Source: Rickettsiales bacterium UBA1997 (GTDB lineage: Bacteria > Pseudomonadota > Alphaproteobacteria > Rickettsiales > UBA1997). From it: a stretch of 31,460 bases of DNA. Position 1 is the stretch's first letter, and each line of letters opens with the position of its first letter. The notes under the pieces are model-generated. The model made no database searches. It saw only the letters and a program-made list of their open reading frames with translations, and was not told the DNA's origin. Location: positions 1-31,460 of the forward strand of contig DDCV01000056.1 of NCBI GenBank assembly GCA_002335845.1, given 5' to 3'. This document shows, piece after piece, positions 15,752-25,258 of the stretch. Made by a program: the position numbers and the translations under genes.

Positions 15752-16473
15752 ATACTATGCGTAAAATATTTTTAACTATCTTTATGATGTCAACAATAAT
15801 TTCTTGTTCGAATAATATTAATAGTACCGATGATGCTAAAAATGCTATGAAAGAAAAATATCCGAATATAAAAATAGACTCGATTGAGCGAGTAAATAAT
15901 TCATTTTTTGAAATTATAATTCAAGATCAGCTATATTATCTTACTGCTGATTTTAAACATTTAATTGTTGGAAACGTGATTGATTTTCAGACTGGAGATA
16001 ATCTTACGGAAAATAGATTAAAAAATGAAAGAGTGAAATATCTATCTAATATAAATAATGAAAATATTATTGTATATAAGCCCAAGGAAACTAAATATGT
16101 TATAACTATTTTTACGGATACATCTTGCCCATATTGCCAAAAATTACATAATGAGGTTGATAAGCTATTATTAAATAATATAGAAATACATTATGTTTTA
16201 TTCTCTAGAAATGGTAATGATGATGAGGCGTATAATGATATGGTCTCCATATGGTGTTCTGAAAATCAGAAAGAAGCTCTAGATAAGGCTTTTAGTAATA
16301 ATTTCCTAGAAACTAAAACTTGCGAAAACCCTATTGCTAGTAATTATTTAAAGGCTAGAGATTTAAAGGTAAATGGGACGCCAATGATTTATATGGAAGA
16401 TGGGTCTATGATACCAGGATATGTATCTTCAGATAAAATAATAGATGCCTTAAGTAAGATCGCTTCCCGATAA
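15748..16473 (+). CDS. dsbC: DsbC-type protein disulfide isomerase, predicted lipoprotein
   Basis: A 241-residue DsbC/DsbG-family protein. It has a hydrophobic signal (about 5-18) ending in TIISC with C20 fitting a lipobox, an N-terminal dimerisation region (about 25-95), and a thioredoxin fold with CPYC (127-130) and a cis-proline in the NGTPMI motif. The family isomerises wrong disulfides in the periplasm and is kept reduced by DsbD. E. coli DsbC is soluble, so the lipobox suggests a membrane-anchored form. A start at the in-frame ATG three codons on is also possible. The 3' end overlaps the convergent sbcB by 24 bases. Confidence 0.88.
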   Translation: MNTMRKIFLTIFMMSTIISCSNNINSTDDAKNAMKEKYPNIKIDSIERVNNSFFEIIIQDQLYYLTADFKHLIVGNVIDFQTGDNLTENRLKNERVKYLSNINNENIIVYKPKETKYVITIFTDTSCPYCQKLHNEVDKLLLNNIEIHYVLFSRNGNDDEAYNDMVSIWCSENQKEALDKAFSNNFLETKTCENPIASNYLKARDLKVNGTPMIYMEDGSMIPGYVSSDKIIDALSKIASR

Positions 16474-17892
16474 ATAAGCTCTATACCTTTTCTCTTCTGA
16501 AATCAAATAACTCTCGATTTCTTGAATGTATGATTGCTGATCTTCATGTTTATCGCTTTCTTTAATTAATATTAATTCACCTTTTGCTTTTTCAAGCGTG
16601 CACCACTTTACTTTTTCTTCTGTACAAAATACTTTATCTGCTATAAACCTTTTCCTTTCCAATAGCTGTTCATCTGTAAAAACATGAGGAGATTCAGAAA
16701 ATAGTATTCTATAACTAATTTCTCTAAGTCTACGGTCTTGAAATTGTTTTGATATATTATATTTATTTCCCGCATCATCAGATTTTTTGAATAAGATAAT
16801 TTTTTCCTTATCAGATGAGCTATAAAAGCCTCCATTGTATATTTGTGCTTCTAGAAATTCCGAGGGTTCACGTGTAACTTGAAAATCATCATAACGCTCA
16901 ACCAAAGCAAAATTAGTTTTCTCAATAAAATCATCGCGAGATTTTATTTCATCAGATCTTTGCTTGAATATATCCATTTCATCATCTTTCAATATTTCAG
17001 AAGATTTCATAAAGTCTGCACTCAAGATTATAGGAGCTTTATTTGATTGATATAATCTAATAACTTTTTGTTTACTCTCCACCATGGAAATAATTTTTGA
17101 TATGCCAGACTCATAATATTTTTTTGGCTCATAGTTGAGATCAAAAAAAGCCAATTCTTTATTATTATTAGGATTATTTGTCATAAAAGATAATGGTTTA
17201 TATGTCACATTTGCAGCTGCATGTTCTGGTGCAGCATAAAAATAATCATGAGTTTGAATATATTCCATTAAATTTCTTGGACCTAATATTTTCATGCACT
17301 CATTCCAGTAATCAGGAGCCTTGTTCTTGATTATTCTTGCCACATCTATGGTTGCAAACACATCACTTAATGCATCATGCGCCTTTATATGTTGAATCCC
17401 ATTTGCTTTTGCAATTAACTCAAGTTTAAATGAAGGTCTTTTTGTTTTCTCATTGATTGGAATTTTTATAATATTTTTATTCAGAGCGACTAGCCCCAAG
17501 ACAATCTTGAATAAGTCAGTCCGTGAATTGTTCTCTGTGTTGGTAAGATATGGATCATGTAAAGATTGAAAAAAACCACTTCTAAGTATTTCTTCATCAA
17601 ACCGTATACTATTATAACCTATAAAGACTGCTGGTCCCCAAGATTTAAATTTATCATGGACATAGTCCATCATATCGTAAAAAGATTGCTTATTTCTTAG
17701 ATCATCAATAGGAACTCTTGTTACTAGCATGGCCGCAGGATGTGGAATTATGCCATCATTAAGTTTACATTTTTGATCTATTCTATCTAATTCTTTAAAA
17801 TTTTCATCAAGGCATACTGCAGCTATTTGTATAGGTTGGCTGAATTTTGTATCTAAGCCAGTAGTCTCAAAATCATAAAACACATAATTCAT
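16450..17892 (-). CDS. sbcB: Exodeoxyribonuclease I
   Basis: A 480-residue protein, close to E. coli ExoI (475). The DEDD exonuclease motifs are visible as D7-F-E9 (YDFETTGLD), an FIGYNSIRFDEE block near 94-105, and AHDALSDVFATID with the final acidic residue. IQTHDYFY opens the SH3-like region typical of ExoI, followed by the C-terminal helical domain. The enzyme degrades single-stranded DNA 3' to 5' and takes part in recombination and mismatch repair. It is divergent from parE (51 bp gap) and overlaps dsbC at the 3' ends. Confidence 0.95.
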   Translation of the reverse strand: MNYVFYDFETTGLDTKFSQPIQIAAVCLDENFKELDRIDQKCKLNDGIIPHPAAMLVTRVPIDDLRNKQSFYDMMDYVHDKFKSWGPAVFIGYNSIRFDEEILRSGFFQSLHDPYLTNTENNSRTDLFKIVLGLVALNKNIIKIPINEKTKRPSFKLELIAKANGIQHIKAHDALSDVFATIDVARIIKNKAPDYWNECMKILGPRNLMEYIQTHDYFYAAPEHAAANVTYKPLSFMTNNPNNNKELAFFDLNYEPKKYYESGISKIISMVESKQKVIRLYQSNKAPIILSADFMKSSEILKDDEMDIFKQRSDEIKSRDDFIEKTNFALVERYDDFQVTREPSEFLEAQIYNGGFYSSSDKEKIILFKKSDDAGNKYNISKQFQDRRLREISYRILFSESPHVFTDEQLLERKRFIADKVFCTEEKVKWCTLEKAKGELILIKESDKHEDQQSYIQEIESYLISEEKRYRAYLSGSDLT

Positions 17893-17929
17893 TTATATTC
17901 TCGGTTATATATAGTAATATGATTTTAAT

Positions 17930-17967
17930 TATACATCATCATAGTGAAAAAAAAATATACATCATCA
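17930..17967. repeat. 12-bp direct repeat across the parE start
   Basis: TATACATCATCA occurs at 17930-17941 and again at 17956-17967. The copies flank the GTG start codon (17944), the second one encoding part of Y T S S at the parE N-terminus. The identity is exact. It may be a slippage duplication or a paired binding site. Confidence 0.6.
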
Positions 17968-19845
17968 GACATTGAAGTCCTAAAAGGAATTGAACCAGTT
18001 CAGAAAAGACCTGGGATGTATACTGATACAACAAATCCAAATCATTTGGTCCAAGAATTAATTGATAATAGTGTGGATGAAGCAATATCGGGGTATTGTG
18101 ATGAAATTATCATACATCTTCATAATGATTATTCTATTACCGTTGAAGATAACGGAAGAGGTATGCCGGTAGATCCTCATCCAAAACATAAGGTTTCAGG
18201 AGTAGAGGTTATTATGACAAATCTACACTCAGGAGCAAAGTTTTCAGAAAAAAATTATAAATTTTCAGGCGGTCTTCATGGGGTTGGTGTTTCTGTAGTT
18301 AATGCATTGTCAGAATTATTAACTATGAAGATTTGCAGACAAGGAGACCCAAAAGAATATTCAATGTCTTTTAAAAATGGAAAGCTTTCAAAAAAACTTG
18401 AATCTAAAAAAAAGACATCAACTAAAAAACAGGGAACTTCAATTACATTTAAAACTAACTCTGATTATTTTGATAGCTTAAATCTTAATGTAAAAGAGTT
18501 AATTCATTTGATTAAAGCAAAATCCATACTTCAGCCAAAATTAAAATTAAAATTTATTGATGAAAAGTATAATACTGGAAATCAGGAATTCTTTCATAAC
18601 GGTAGTCTTAGTGATTACATTATTTCTGAAAATGATTCTACTTCTGAATATTTCCCCAAAGAGTCATATTATGGAGCAATCGATGCAGAGAGCTATGTTA
18701 TGGAATGGTCAGCATTATGGATTCCTGAGTCAACAGAACCTCTACAAGAAAGCTATGTAAATTTAATACCAACCATATATGGTGGGACACATGTAAATGC
18801 TTTCAGAGCAGGATTAGTTGATGCAATGAGAGAATTTTGCGATCGCAGAAACCTCTTACCTAGAAATGTTAAATTAACACCAGAAGATATTTGGAAAAAT
18901 GTGTCATTCATTCTGTCATTTAAGATGAGTAACCCTCAGTTTTCAGGACAAACAAAAGGTAAATTACAGTCAAACCATCTTTTAGCTTCATTAACATCAA
19001 AATTAAAAGATAAATTTGAATTATGGTTAAATAAACATTCTGAAGCTGGTGAGAAACTAGCTGAACTTGCAATTAGTAATGCACAGGCAAGAATTTTGTC
19101 ATTGAATAAAGATTCAAAAAAAATAAACACAAGGTCTGTTTTACTTCCGAGCCGACTTTCGGACTGCACATTGAAAGATATTAAGGTGACTGAGCTATTT
19201 CTTGTAGAAGGTGATTCTGCTGGTGGTTCAGCAAAACAAGCTAGAGATAGGTCATACCAGGCAATACTACCCTTGAGAGGTAAAATATTAAATACATGGG
19301 AACTTTCATCTTTAAAAATATTAGAATCTAAAGAGGTTAAAGATATCAGCACATCTATTGGTGTTATACCGGGTTCAGATGATATATCTAAGTTACGTTA
19401 TGGAAAGATATGTGTTCTTGCAGATGCAGACTCAGATGGACTACATATTGCTACTTTATTAACTGCATTATTCTATAAACATTTTTATCCATTAGTAGAA
19501 GCTGGGCATATATATATTTCTAAGCCACCTTTATTCAGAATAGATTATAAAAAAGAAACTTATTATGTAATTGATGAAACCGAGAAAAAAGCTATCTTGA
19601 AAAAACTTAAAATTGATGAAGATAGTCCATCAGTTTCTATCACAAGATTTAAGGGATTAGGAGAAATGAATCCTGGTCAATTAAGAGACACGACCTTGTC
19701 TAAAAAAACTAGAAAACTAATTGAATTGACATTATCACCAGGCAATAAAGATAATGTATTAATGGATATGTTGTTATCTAAGAAGAAATCTCTGGATAGA
19801 AAGTCTTGGTTAGAAAAGAAAGGAGATCTTGCGCAGATAGATTAA
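17944..19845 (+). CDS. parE: DNA topoisomerase IV subunit B
   Basis: A 633-residue type IIA topoisomerase ATPase subunit, close to E. coli ParE (630) and shorter than GyrB (about 800). It has the GHKL motifs ELIDNSVDEAI (40-50) and DNGRGMPVD, the glycine-rich GGLHGVGVSVVNAL, and the TOPRIM motifs FLVEGDSAGGS and VLADADSDGLH. MYTDTTNPNH is ParE-like. Topoisomerase IV decatenates daughter chromosomes. The start is GTG, preceded by no strong ribosome-binding site. parC follows after three bases. Confidence 0.96.
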   Translation: MKKKYTSSDIEVLKGIEPVQKRPGMYTDTTNPNHLVQELIDNSVDEAISGYCDEIIIHLHNDYSITVEDNGRGMPVDPHPKHKVSGVEVIMTNLHSGAKFSEKNYKFSGGLHGVGVSVVNALSELLTMKICRQGDPKEYSMSFKNGKLSKKLESKKKTSTKKQGTSITFKTNSDYFDSLNLNVKELIHLIKAKSILQPKLKLKFIDEKYNTGNQEFFHNGSLSDYIISENDSTSEYFPKESYYGAIDAESYVMEWSALWIPESTEPLQESYVNLIPTIYGGTHVNAFRAGLVDAMREFCDRRNLLPRNVKLTPEDIWKNVSFILSFKMSNPQFSGQTKGKLQSNHLLASLTSKLKDKFELWLNKHSEAGEKLAELAISNAQARILSLNKDSKKINTRSVLLPSRLSDCTLKDIKVTELFLVEGDSAGGSAKQARDRSYQAILPLRGKILNTWELSSLKILESKEVKDISTSIGVIPGSDDISKLRYGKICVLADADSDGLHIATLLTALFYKHFYPLVEAGHIYISKPPLFRIDYKKETYYVIDETEKKAILKKLKIDEDSPSVSITRFKGLGEMNPGQLRDTTLSKKTRKLIELTLSPGNKDNVLMDMLLSKKKSLDRKSWLEKKGDLAQID

Positions 19846-19848
19846 GAT

Positions 19849-22107
19849 ATGGATATAGACTTAGAAAAAATCATCAAAGAATCAGATAAATCAATAGAAC
19901 GATTGCCTATTAAGGATTTTTCAGAGGAAGCATATTTAAATTATTCAATGTATGTAATATTAGATAGAGCTCTCCCGCATATATCTGATGGCCTTAAGCC
20001 TGTCCAAAGAAGAATCTTATATGCAATGAATGAATTGTCTTTAAGTCATACGTCTAAGTTTAAAAAATCAGCAAGAACAATAGGTGATGTTTTGGGGAAA
20101 TTTCATCCTCATGGAGACACAGCATGTTATGAGGCAATGGTAATGTTGGCACAAGATTTTTCTTATAATCATGCTTTTATAGAAGGTCAGGGTAACTGGG
20201 GTACCCAGGATGATCCTAAGTCATTTGCAGCCATGAGATACACAGAATCAAGGCTTACAAAATTTTCAGATTTATTCTTAGATGAAATAAATATGGGAAC
20301 TGTTAAATGGGCTCCTAATTTTGATGGAACTCTTGATGAGCCTAAAACCCTTCCTTCAAAAGTACCTAATATATTAATTAATGGTAGCTCTGGTATTGCC
20401 GTAGGAATGTCTACAGATATTCCGTCCCATAATCTAGCAGAAATAATAGGAGCTGTTATTAAATTATTGGATAATCCTAAATTATCAACTGAAGACTTAA
20501 GAAAGATTGTTATTGGCCCAGATTTTCCAACAAAAGGTGAAATAGTATTAAACGAGTCTGATCTAGATGAAATTTATCTCTATGGAACAGGCAATATTAA
20601 AATTCGAGCAACATATGAGTCAAATGGAAAAGAAATAATTATAAACTCTATACCTTATCAGGCTAATACAACAAAAATCATTGAACAAATACAAGAGCAA
20701 ATATTCCTTAAGAAATCATTATTTCTTGAAAGTGTTATGGATGCATCTGATCAAGAGAATCCAGTTAGAATTATTTTAAAGATAAAAGGTAGAACTCATA
20801 ATATTGACGACGTCATGTCTCATTTCTTTTTTACAACTGATTTAGAAAAAAATCTTAGAGTTAATCTCAATATGATTGGTCTAGATGGAAAACCACAAGT
20901 CAAAAACTTACAGAAAATTTTATTAGAATGGATTAAATATAGGCTAATAACTATTACTAATAAACTATCTTGGGAACTAGATAAAATACAAAAACGAATA
21001 CATATATTAGACGCATATATTATCGTATATAATAATTTAGACAAAATTATTAAAATTATAAGAAATGAAGATAATCCAAGAAAAGTGCTCATTGAAAATT
21101 TTAAATTCACTGATGCGCAATATGAAGCAATCATTAATATGAAAATTAGAAGTTTAGCTAAGCTTCAAGAAAAAAATATAGTTGAAGAGTTAAAATCATT
21201 AAATCAAAATGAAAAAAAAATTATTGCTATCCTTAAATCAAAAAATAAACTCAACAAATATTTGAAGGATGAGTTGACTGAAGTCCTCGATGATTTTGCT
21301 CGTGAAAGACAAACAAAAATATCAAATGTTATATCTTCTAAAGCAATTGAGGTCAAAGCTATCGTAAACACTGACCCCATCACATCTATTTTATCTAAAA
21401 ATGGTTGGCTTAAATTTTCGAAAGGTCATGATATAGACATTAATCATGCGGGCTTTAAAACTGGAGATGAATATCTTTTGCATGAAAATGCGTATTCTGA
21501 CAAACCGTTGGTTTTTTTAGATCAACTAGGCTTTGTATATAATTTAGATTCAACAAAAATTTCTATATCACGTGGACAAGGAGAGCCTCTCAGTAAATAT
21601 TTCCAGATACAAGACGGAGTATCTGTTGTAGGAATGCATCTTTTAACTAAAAAATTATCCATTCTAACAATGACTAATTACGGGTATGGCTTTATCTGTT
21701 TATATGAAGATTTAATTGTGAAAAACAAGAAAGGTAAAACTTTGTTACGTACGAAAGATTCGTTAGCGGTTAAATCAATAAGCGTTGATCTTGACACTGA
21801 TCTATATTATCTGATAATCACTGATGCTGGCTATATGTTAGTTAGTAAAATTAAGAATGTACCTATTTTATCCAAAGGTAGAGGTGTAAAATTAATAAAT
21901 ATTCCTAAATCAAGTGAAGAAAGCATAGTTTTTACAAGTGTTTTAAGAAAAGGAGAGTCTTTAAGTTTCTCTTATGATTCGAATAGAAAGAGAGTAATGG
22001 ACTTTAATATTCTTAAAGGTTTTATTATGGAAAGAAATAGAAGAGGGAAGAAAATTGATAAGAAGTTTTTACTTGAAAAAGTAAAAACAACCTATAATAT
22101 TGAGTAG
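19849..22107 (+). CDS. parC: DNA topoisomerase IV subunit A
   Basis: A 752-residue breakage-reunion subunit that matches E. coli ParC (752) in length. The catalytic tyrosine is Y131 ([10 protein letters not shown]). The quinolone-determining region reads [12 protein letters not shown], so the position equal to E. coli Ser80 is Thr (T91), while the Glu84 equivalent (E95) is kept. The C-terminal beta-pinwheel (about 490-752) is short, as in ParC. It pairs with ParE immediately upstream. The end of the gene is part of a 20-bp tandem duplication. Confidence 0.96.
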   Translation: MDIDLEKIIKESDKSIERLPIKDFSEEAYLNYSMYVILDRALPHISDGLKPVQRRILYAMNELSLSHTSKFKKSARTIGDVLGKFHPHGDTACYEAMVMLAQDFSYNHAFIEGQGNWGTQDDPKSFAAMRYTESRLTKFSDLFLDEINMGTVKWAPNFDGTLDEPKTLPSKVPNILINGSSGIAVGMSTDIPSHNLAEIIGAVIKLLDNPKLSTEDLRKIVIGPDFPTKGEIVLNESDLDEIYLYGTGNIKIRATYESNGKEIIINSIPYQANTTKIIEQIQEQIFLKKSLFLESVMDASDQENPVRIILKIKGRTHNIDDVMSHFFFTTDLEKNLRVNLNMIGLDGKPQVKNLQKILLEWIKYRLITITNKLSWELDKIQKRIHILDAYIIVYNNLDKIIKIIRNEDNPRKVLIENFKFTDAQYEAIINMKIRSLAKLQEKNIVEELKSLNQNEKKIIAILKSKNKLNKYLKDELTEVLDDFARERQTKISNVISSKAIEVKAIVNTDPITSILSKNGWLKFSKGHDIDINHAGFKTGDEYLLHENAYSDKPLVFLDQLGFVYNLDSTKISISRGQGEPLSKYFQIQDGVSVVGMHLLTKKLSILTMTNYGYGFICLYEDLIVKNKKGKTLLRTKDSLAVKSISVDLDTDLYYLIITDAGYMLVSKIKNVPILSKGRGVKLINIPKSSEESIVFTSVLRKGESLSFSYDSNRKRVMDFNILKGFIMERNRRGKKIDKKFLLEKVKTTYNIE

Positions 22108-22140
22108 AGGAAACACATGATGAGTAGAGGAAATATATGA
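22101..22140 (+). repeat. 20-bp tandem duplication at the parC-htpX junction
   Basis: Two adjacent 20-bp units (22101-22120 and 22121-22140) differ at only two positions. Each contains the end of parC (GAG TAG), AGAGG as ribosome-binding site, and ATGA. The first unit therefore offers a ribosome-binding site and ATG at 22117 that opens a seven-codon frame, M M S R G N I. Its TGA (22138-22140) overlaps the htpX ATG (22137-22139). Confidence 0.85.
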
Positions 22141-23054
22141 AAAGAATCTTATTTTTTATAGTGACAAATATCGCAATATTGCTTGTTTTAAGCATATTTT
22201 TATATTTTATAGGCTTTACTGGAATTTTGCAGAGCAATGGAATTGATCTTGATTATGATTCGCTTATGCTGTTCTCTCTTGTTTTTGGTATGGGTGGCTC
22301 ATTTATCTCTCTATACTTGTCTAAGTGGATGGCAAAAAAAATGGCTGGAGTACAAGTTATAAGTAAGCCTTCAAATGATTTTGAAAAATGGTATCTACAA
22401 GTTGTCGAAAGACAATCAAATAAACTGAATATTAAAATTCCAGAAATTGGTATTTTCCAATCAGCTGGCCCTAATGCTTTTGCTACTGGGTCATCAAAGA
22501 ATAATTCATTAATAGCTATTAGTTCAGGACTCATTAGTAATATGAGCAGAAATGAAGTAGAGGCTGTTATAGGACATGAGATGAGTCATGTCGCTAATGG
22601 GGACATGGTTACTCTTGCGTTAATCCAAGGTATTGTAAATGCATTCGTGATTTTCTTTTCTAGAGTAATTGGTCATTTTGTTGATCGTGTAATACTTAAA
22701 AATGAAAGAGGGTATGGTATTGGCTATTTTTTTACAGTAATCTTTGCCCAGGTTGTTCTTGGCATACTCGCATCAACAATAGTTATGTGGTATTCAAGAC
22801 AGAGAGAATACCGTGCAGATTATGGTGGAGCAATGCTTACATCAAAAGATGATATGATTGCATCATTGCGCGCATTAGAAAAATGTACAGCTGCCAAATT
22901 GCCTGATCAAATGTTAGCATTTGGTATATCGAATAAAGGACAAAAATCTTTTGCCCAAAAATATTTTTCTTCTCATCCGCCACTAGCTGAAAGGATTGAA
23001 AGATTACAACAGACAGATTTTACTTCAAATTTAGATCAACATAGCGCAAGCTAA
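22137..23054 (+). CDS. htpX: Membrane zinc metalloprotease HtpX
   Basis: A 305-residue M48 peptidase. There are two N-terminal membrane helices (about 5-26 and 42-62), the zinc motif HEMSH at 147-151, and two more hydrophobic segments (about 157-180 and 196-218). REYRADYGGA supplies the third zinc ligand. GPNAFATGSS (111-120) is a strong HtpX signature. HtpX degrades misfolded membrane proteins with FtsH and often belongs to the envelope stress response. It overlaps the efp start by one base (TAATG), so the parE-parC-htpX-efp run is probably one transcription unit. Confidence 0.95.
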   Translation: MKRILFFIVTNIAILLVLSIFLYFIGFTGILQSNGIDLDYDSLMLFSLVFGMGGSFISLYLSKWMAKKMAGVQVISKPSNDFEKWYLQVVERQSNKLNIKIPEIGIFQSAGPNAFATGSSKNNSLIAISSGLISNMSRNEVEAVIGHEMSHVANGDMVTLALIQGIVNAFVIFFSRVIGHFVDRVILKNERGYGIGYFFTVIFAQVVLGILASTIVMWYSRQREYRADYGGAMLTSKDDMIASLRALEKCTAAKLPDQMLAFGISNKGQKSFAQKYFSSHPPLAERIERLQQTDFTSNLDQHSAS

Positions 23055-23620
23055 TGGCTGATAATTCTGCGCTCTTAAGAAATGGTAACAAGATTCTCAT
23101 AGATAATGAACCATACCTGATACTTGATAATAGTTTTGTTAATCCTGGGAAAGGCCAAGCTTTTACAAAAGTAAGAATTCGTAACCTTTTGAATAATAAA
23201 GTCCTTGAAAAAACTATTAAAATTGGAGAAACAATTTTAGAAGCAGATGTTATGAACACAAAGATGCAGTTCTTATATAGAGAGAATGAGATATACTTTT
23301 TTATGCATCTGTCTACCTATGAACAGTCGGAAGTTAATGAATCTATCCTTAGTGATAACACAAAGTGGTTAATAGATGGCGATGAATGTGATGTAACAAT
23401 TTGGAATGATAATGTAATTCAAGTTGATCCTCCTAAATTTGTAAATTTAACTGTTAAATCTACTATGGATGCAATAAAGGGAGATACTGTATCGTCTACT
23501 CTTAAGGAAGCTATCATGGATAATGATGAAATGATAATGGTCCCCATTTTCATTAAAGAAGGAGAGTTGATTAGAATTGATACAGAAAATAGTGAGTATG
23601 CTTCTAGAGTCAAATCATGA
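23054..23620 (+). CDS. efp: Elongation factor P
   Basis: A 188-residue protein, the same length as E. coli EF-P. The KOW-like N-terminal domain carries NPGKGQAF with K33 at the loop tip, the equivalent of E. coli Lys34 that is beta-lysylated by EpmA/EpmB. The modification enzymes are not in this window. The central OB domain (about 66-125) and the C-terminal domain ending in SRVK are intact. EF-P relieves ribosome stalling at polyproline stretches. It overlaps the next gene by ATGA. Confidence 0.95.
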   Translation: MADNSALLRNGNKILIDNEPYLILDNSFVNPGKGQAFTKVRIRNLLNNKVLEKTIKIGETILEADVMNTKMQFLYRENEIYFFMHLSTYEQSEVNESILSDNTKWLIDGDECDVTIWNDNVIQVDPPKFVNLTVKSTMDAIKGDTVSSTLKEAIMDNDEMIMVPIFIKEGELIRIDTENSEYASRVKS

Positions 23621-24000
23621 GCAAAGTGAAAAACAAGAGAATGGAAGCTCAGCAATTAGTGCAAGAGAGTAAGGTAAGGAAAAATGCTAAAATAATTTCA
23701 GTTTTATTTTGGTTTGGTTCAAGTTTATATATTTACTCTACAGATGTTGGATTTTCAGATGTTTATTCATGGAAACCATTCATCTTTTTTATTTTAGGGC
23801 CAATATTCTCTGCAGTAGTTTTTGGTAACATAATATATGCGTTACAAAAGATCATAGAAAAACTCTTGATAAAAGGCTTGGCTGACACTAAACCAGGACT
23901 GATTCCACCATTAATAGTTGTTATATTCTTTTGTGTTTTAATAGGTATGTTTTTGGTTATTTTTGAATTTTCAAAAGCCTTGCAATTCTTGCTCCATTAA
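23617..24000 (+). CDS. Small membrane protein of unknown function
   Basis: A 127-residue protein not matched to any family I know. It has a charged N-terminus (1-24, likely helical) and three predicted membrane segments (about 25-42, 54-76 and 95-118). A short charged loop lies at 78-92. The ATGA overlap with efp and the two-base gap to the helicase gene show that it is a real, co-translated member of this operon. Confidence 0.65.
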   Translation: MSKVKNKRMEAQQLVQESKVRKNAKIISVLFWFGSSLYIYSTDVGFSDVYSWKPFIFFILGPIFSAVVFGNIIYALQKIIEKLLIKGLADTKPGLIPPLIVVIFFCVLIGMFLVIFEFSKALQFLLH

Positions 24001-24001
24001 G

Positions 24002-25249
24002 ATGAAAAATAACTTTACCTTAAATGATGATTTCAATGAAATTATAACGCTTTTTGAAAACTCAAATAAAAATATATTTATCACTGGTAAGGCTGGAACA
24101 GGAAAATCATCTTTAATCAACCATATAAAAAAAAAGACACATAAAAATTTAATAGTCTTAGCACCTACTGCAATTGCAGCATTAAATATTAATGCCAAAA
24201 CTATACATTCTTTTTTTAATTTTCCATTTCATGTTATTACTCCAGATGTAATTAAAAAACATTATAATAAAAAACTAATAAATCAAATTGATACTATTCT
24301 CATTGATGAAGTTTCTATGTTGAGACCAGATATTATTGATGCAATTGACTTAACTTTGCAGATTACTCGAGGAAATAAAGACCCCTTCGGAGGAATTCAA
24401 ATAATATTAGTTGGCGATCTATACCAGCTTCCTCCAGTAGTAACTAATAATGAAATAGATGTAATGAATACATTATATCCTGATGGTCATTTTTTCTTTA
24501 ACTCAAATATTATAAAGAAAATTGATTTAGTTAAATTTGAGTTATCTCAGGTTTTTAGACAATCTGATACTAAACTTATATCGTTACTCGATAGAGCAAG
24601 AAAAGCCAAGCTGGATGATGATGATCTTATGGTATTCAATAAACGTTTAGTAAACACTGACTTTGTTGTTCCAGAAGAAGTCTTAACACTATCAACTAAT
24701 AATTATAAGGTGAATAGTATTAATGCATCCAACCTAAAAAATATTCATTCAAAAGAATTTACTTATCATGCAGAAATTGATGGAAGATACAAAGGTGTAC
24801 CAGTTGATGAGGAGCTTAAGATAAAAGTTGGCGCACAAGTGATGTTGGTTAAAAATGGAAAAAATTGGGTTAACGGAACATTAGCTACAATCGATAAGCT
24901 TACGAAGAATGAGATACATATTAAAGTCAAAGATGAAGTTTATTTGTTAGAACCAGAGAAATGGGAAAAGTTTGAATATACGATATCTGATAAAAAAATC
25001 AGTTCCTGTGTCAGCGCTACCTTTACTCAGTATCCTCTAAAACTTGCATGGGCAGCTACTATTCATAAATGCCAAGGCCAGACTTTTGAAAATATTATTA
25101 TTGATATGGATTATGGGGCTTTTGCACATGGTCAAACTTATGTTGCTCTTAGTAGAGTAGTTTCATTGGATGGTTTATTTTTACGAAAACCTTTAAGAGG
25201 TGAAGACTTTATTTTCAATCCAGCTATTAAGAATTTTCTTGAGTATTAA
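24002..25249 (+). CDS. Pif1-like superfamily 1 DNA helicase
   Basis: A 415-residue protein started at ATG 24002. A TTG at 23963 would run into the preceding gene. Walker A is GKAGTGKS (29-36), followed by the Pif1-type APTAIAALNINAKTIHSFF block. Walker B is IDEVSMLRPD (101-110). LVGDLYQLPPV is motif III. The C-terminal IHKCQGQTFENIIIDM and ALSRVVSLDGLFL segments are SF1B motifs V and VI. This fits a minimal Pif1/RecD-like 5'-3' helicase, as is common in phages and small genomes. Its cellular role here is not known. It converges with the TauE-like gene, 9 bases away. Confidence 0.85.
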   Translation: MKNNFTLNDDFNEIITLFENSNKNIFITGKAGTGKSSLINHIKKKTHKNLIVLAPTAIAALNINAKTIHSFFNFPFHVITPDVIKKHYNKKLINQIDTILIDEVSMLRPDIIDAIDLTLQITRGNKDPFGGIQIILVGDLYQLPPVVTNNEIDVMNTLYPDGHFFFNSNIIKKIDLVKFELSQVFRQSDTKLISLLDRARKAKLDDDDLMVFNKRLVNTDFVVPEEVLTLSTNNYKVNSINASNLKNIHSKEFTYHAEIDGRYKGVPVDEELKIKVGAQVMLVKNGKNWVNGTLATIDKLTKNEIHIKVKDEVYLLEPEKWEKFEYTISDKKISSCVSATFTQYPLKLAWAATIHKCQGQTFENIIIDMDYGAFAHGQTYVALSRVVSLDGLFLRKPLRGEDFIFNPAIKNFLEY

Positions 25250-25258
25250 AAAATTATC

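Noticed and set aside
17944..19845. GyrB instead of ParE
   Set aside because: The length of 633 residues, the MYTDTT motif and the adjacent 752-residue ParC fit topoisomerase IV.
23963..24001. TTG start extending the helicase into the membrane-protein gene
   Set aside because: ATG 24002 follows directly and the Walker A spacing fits the family. The extension would translate the upstream gene in another frame.
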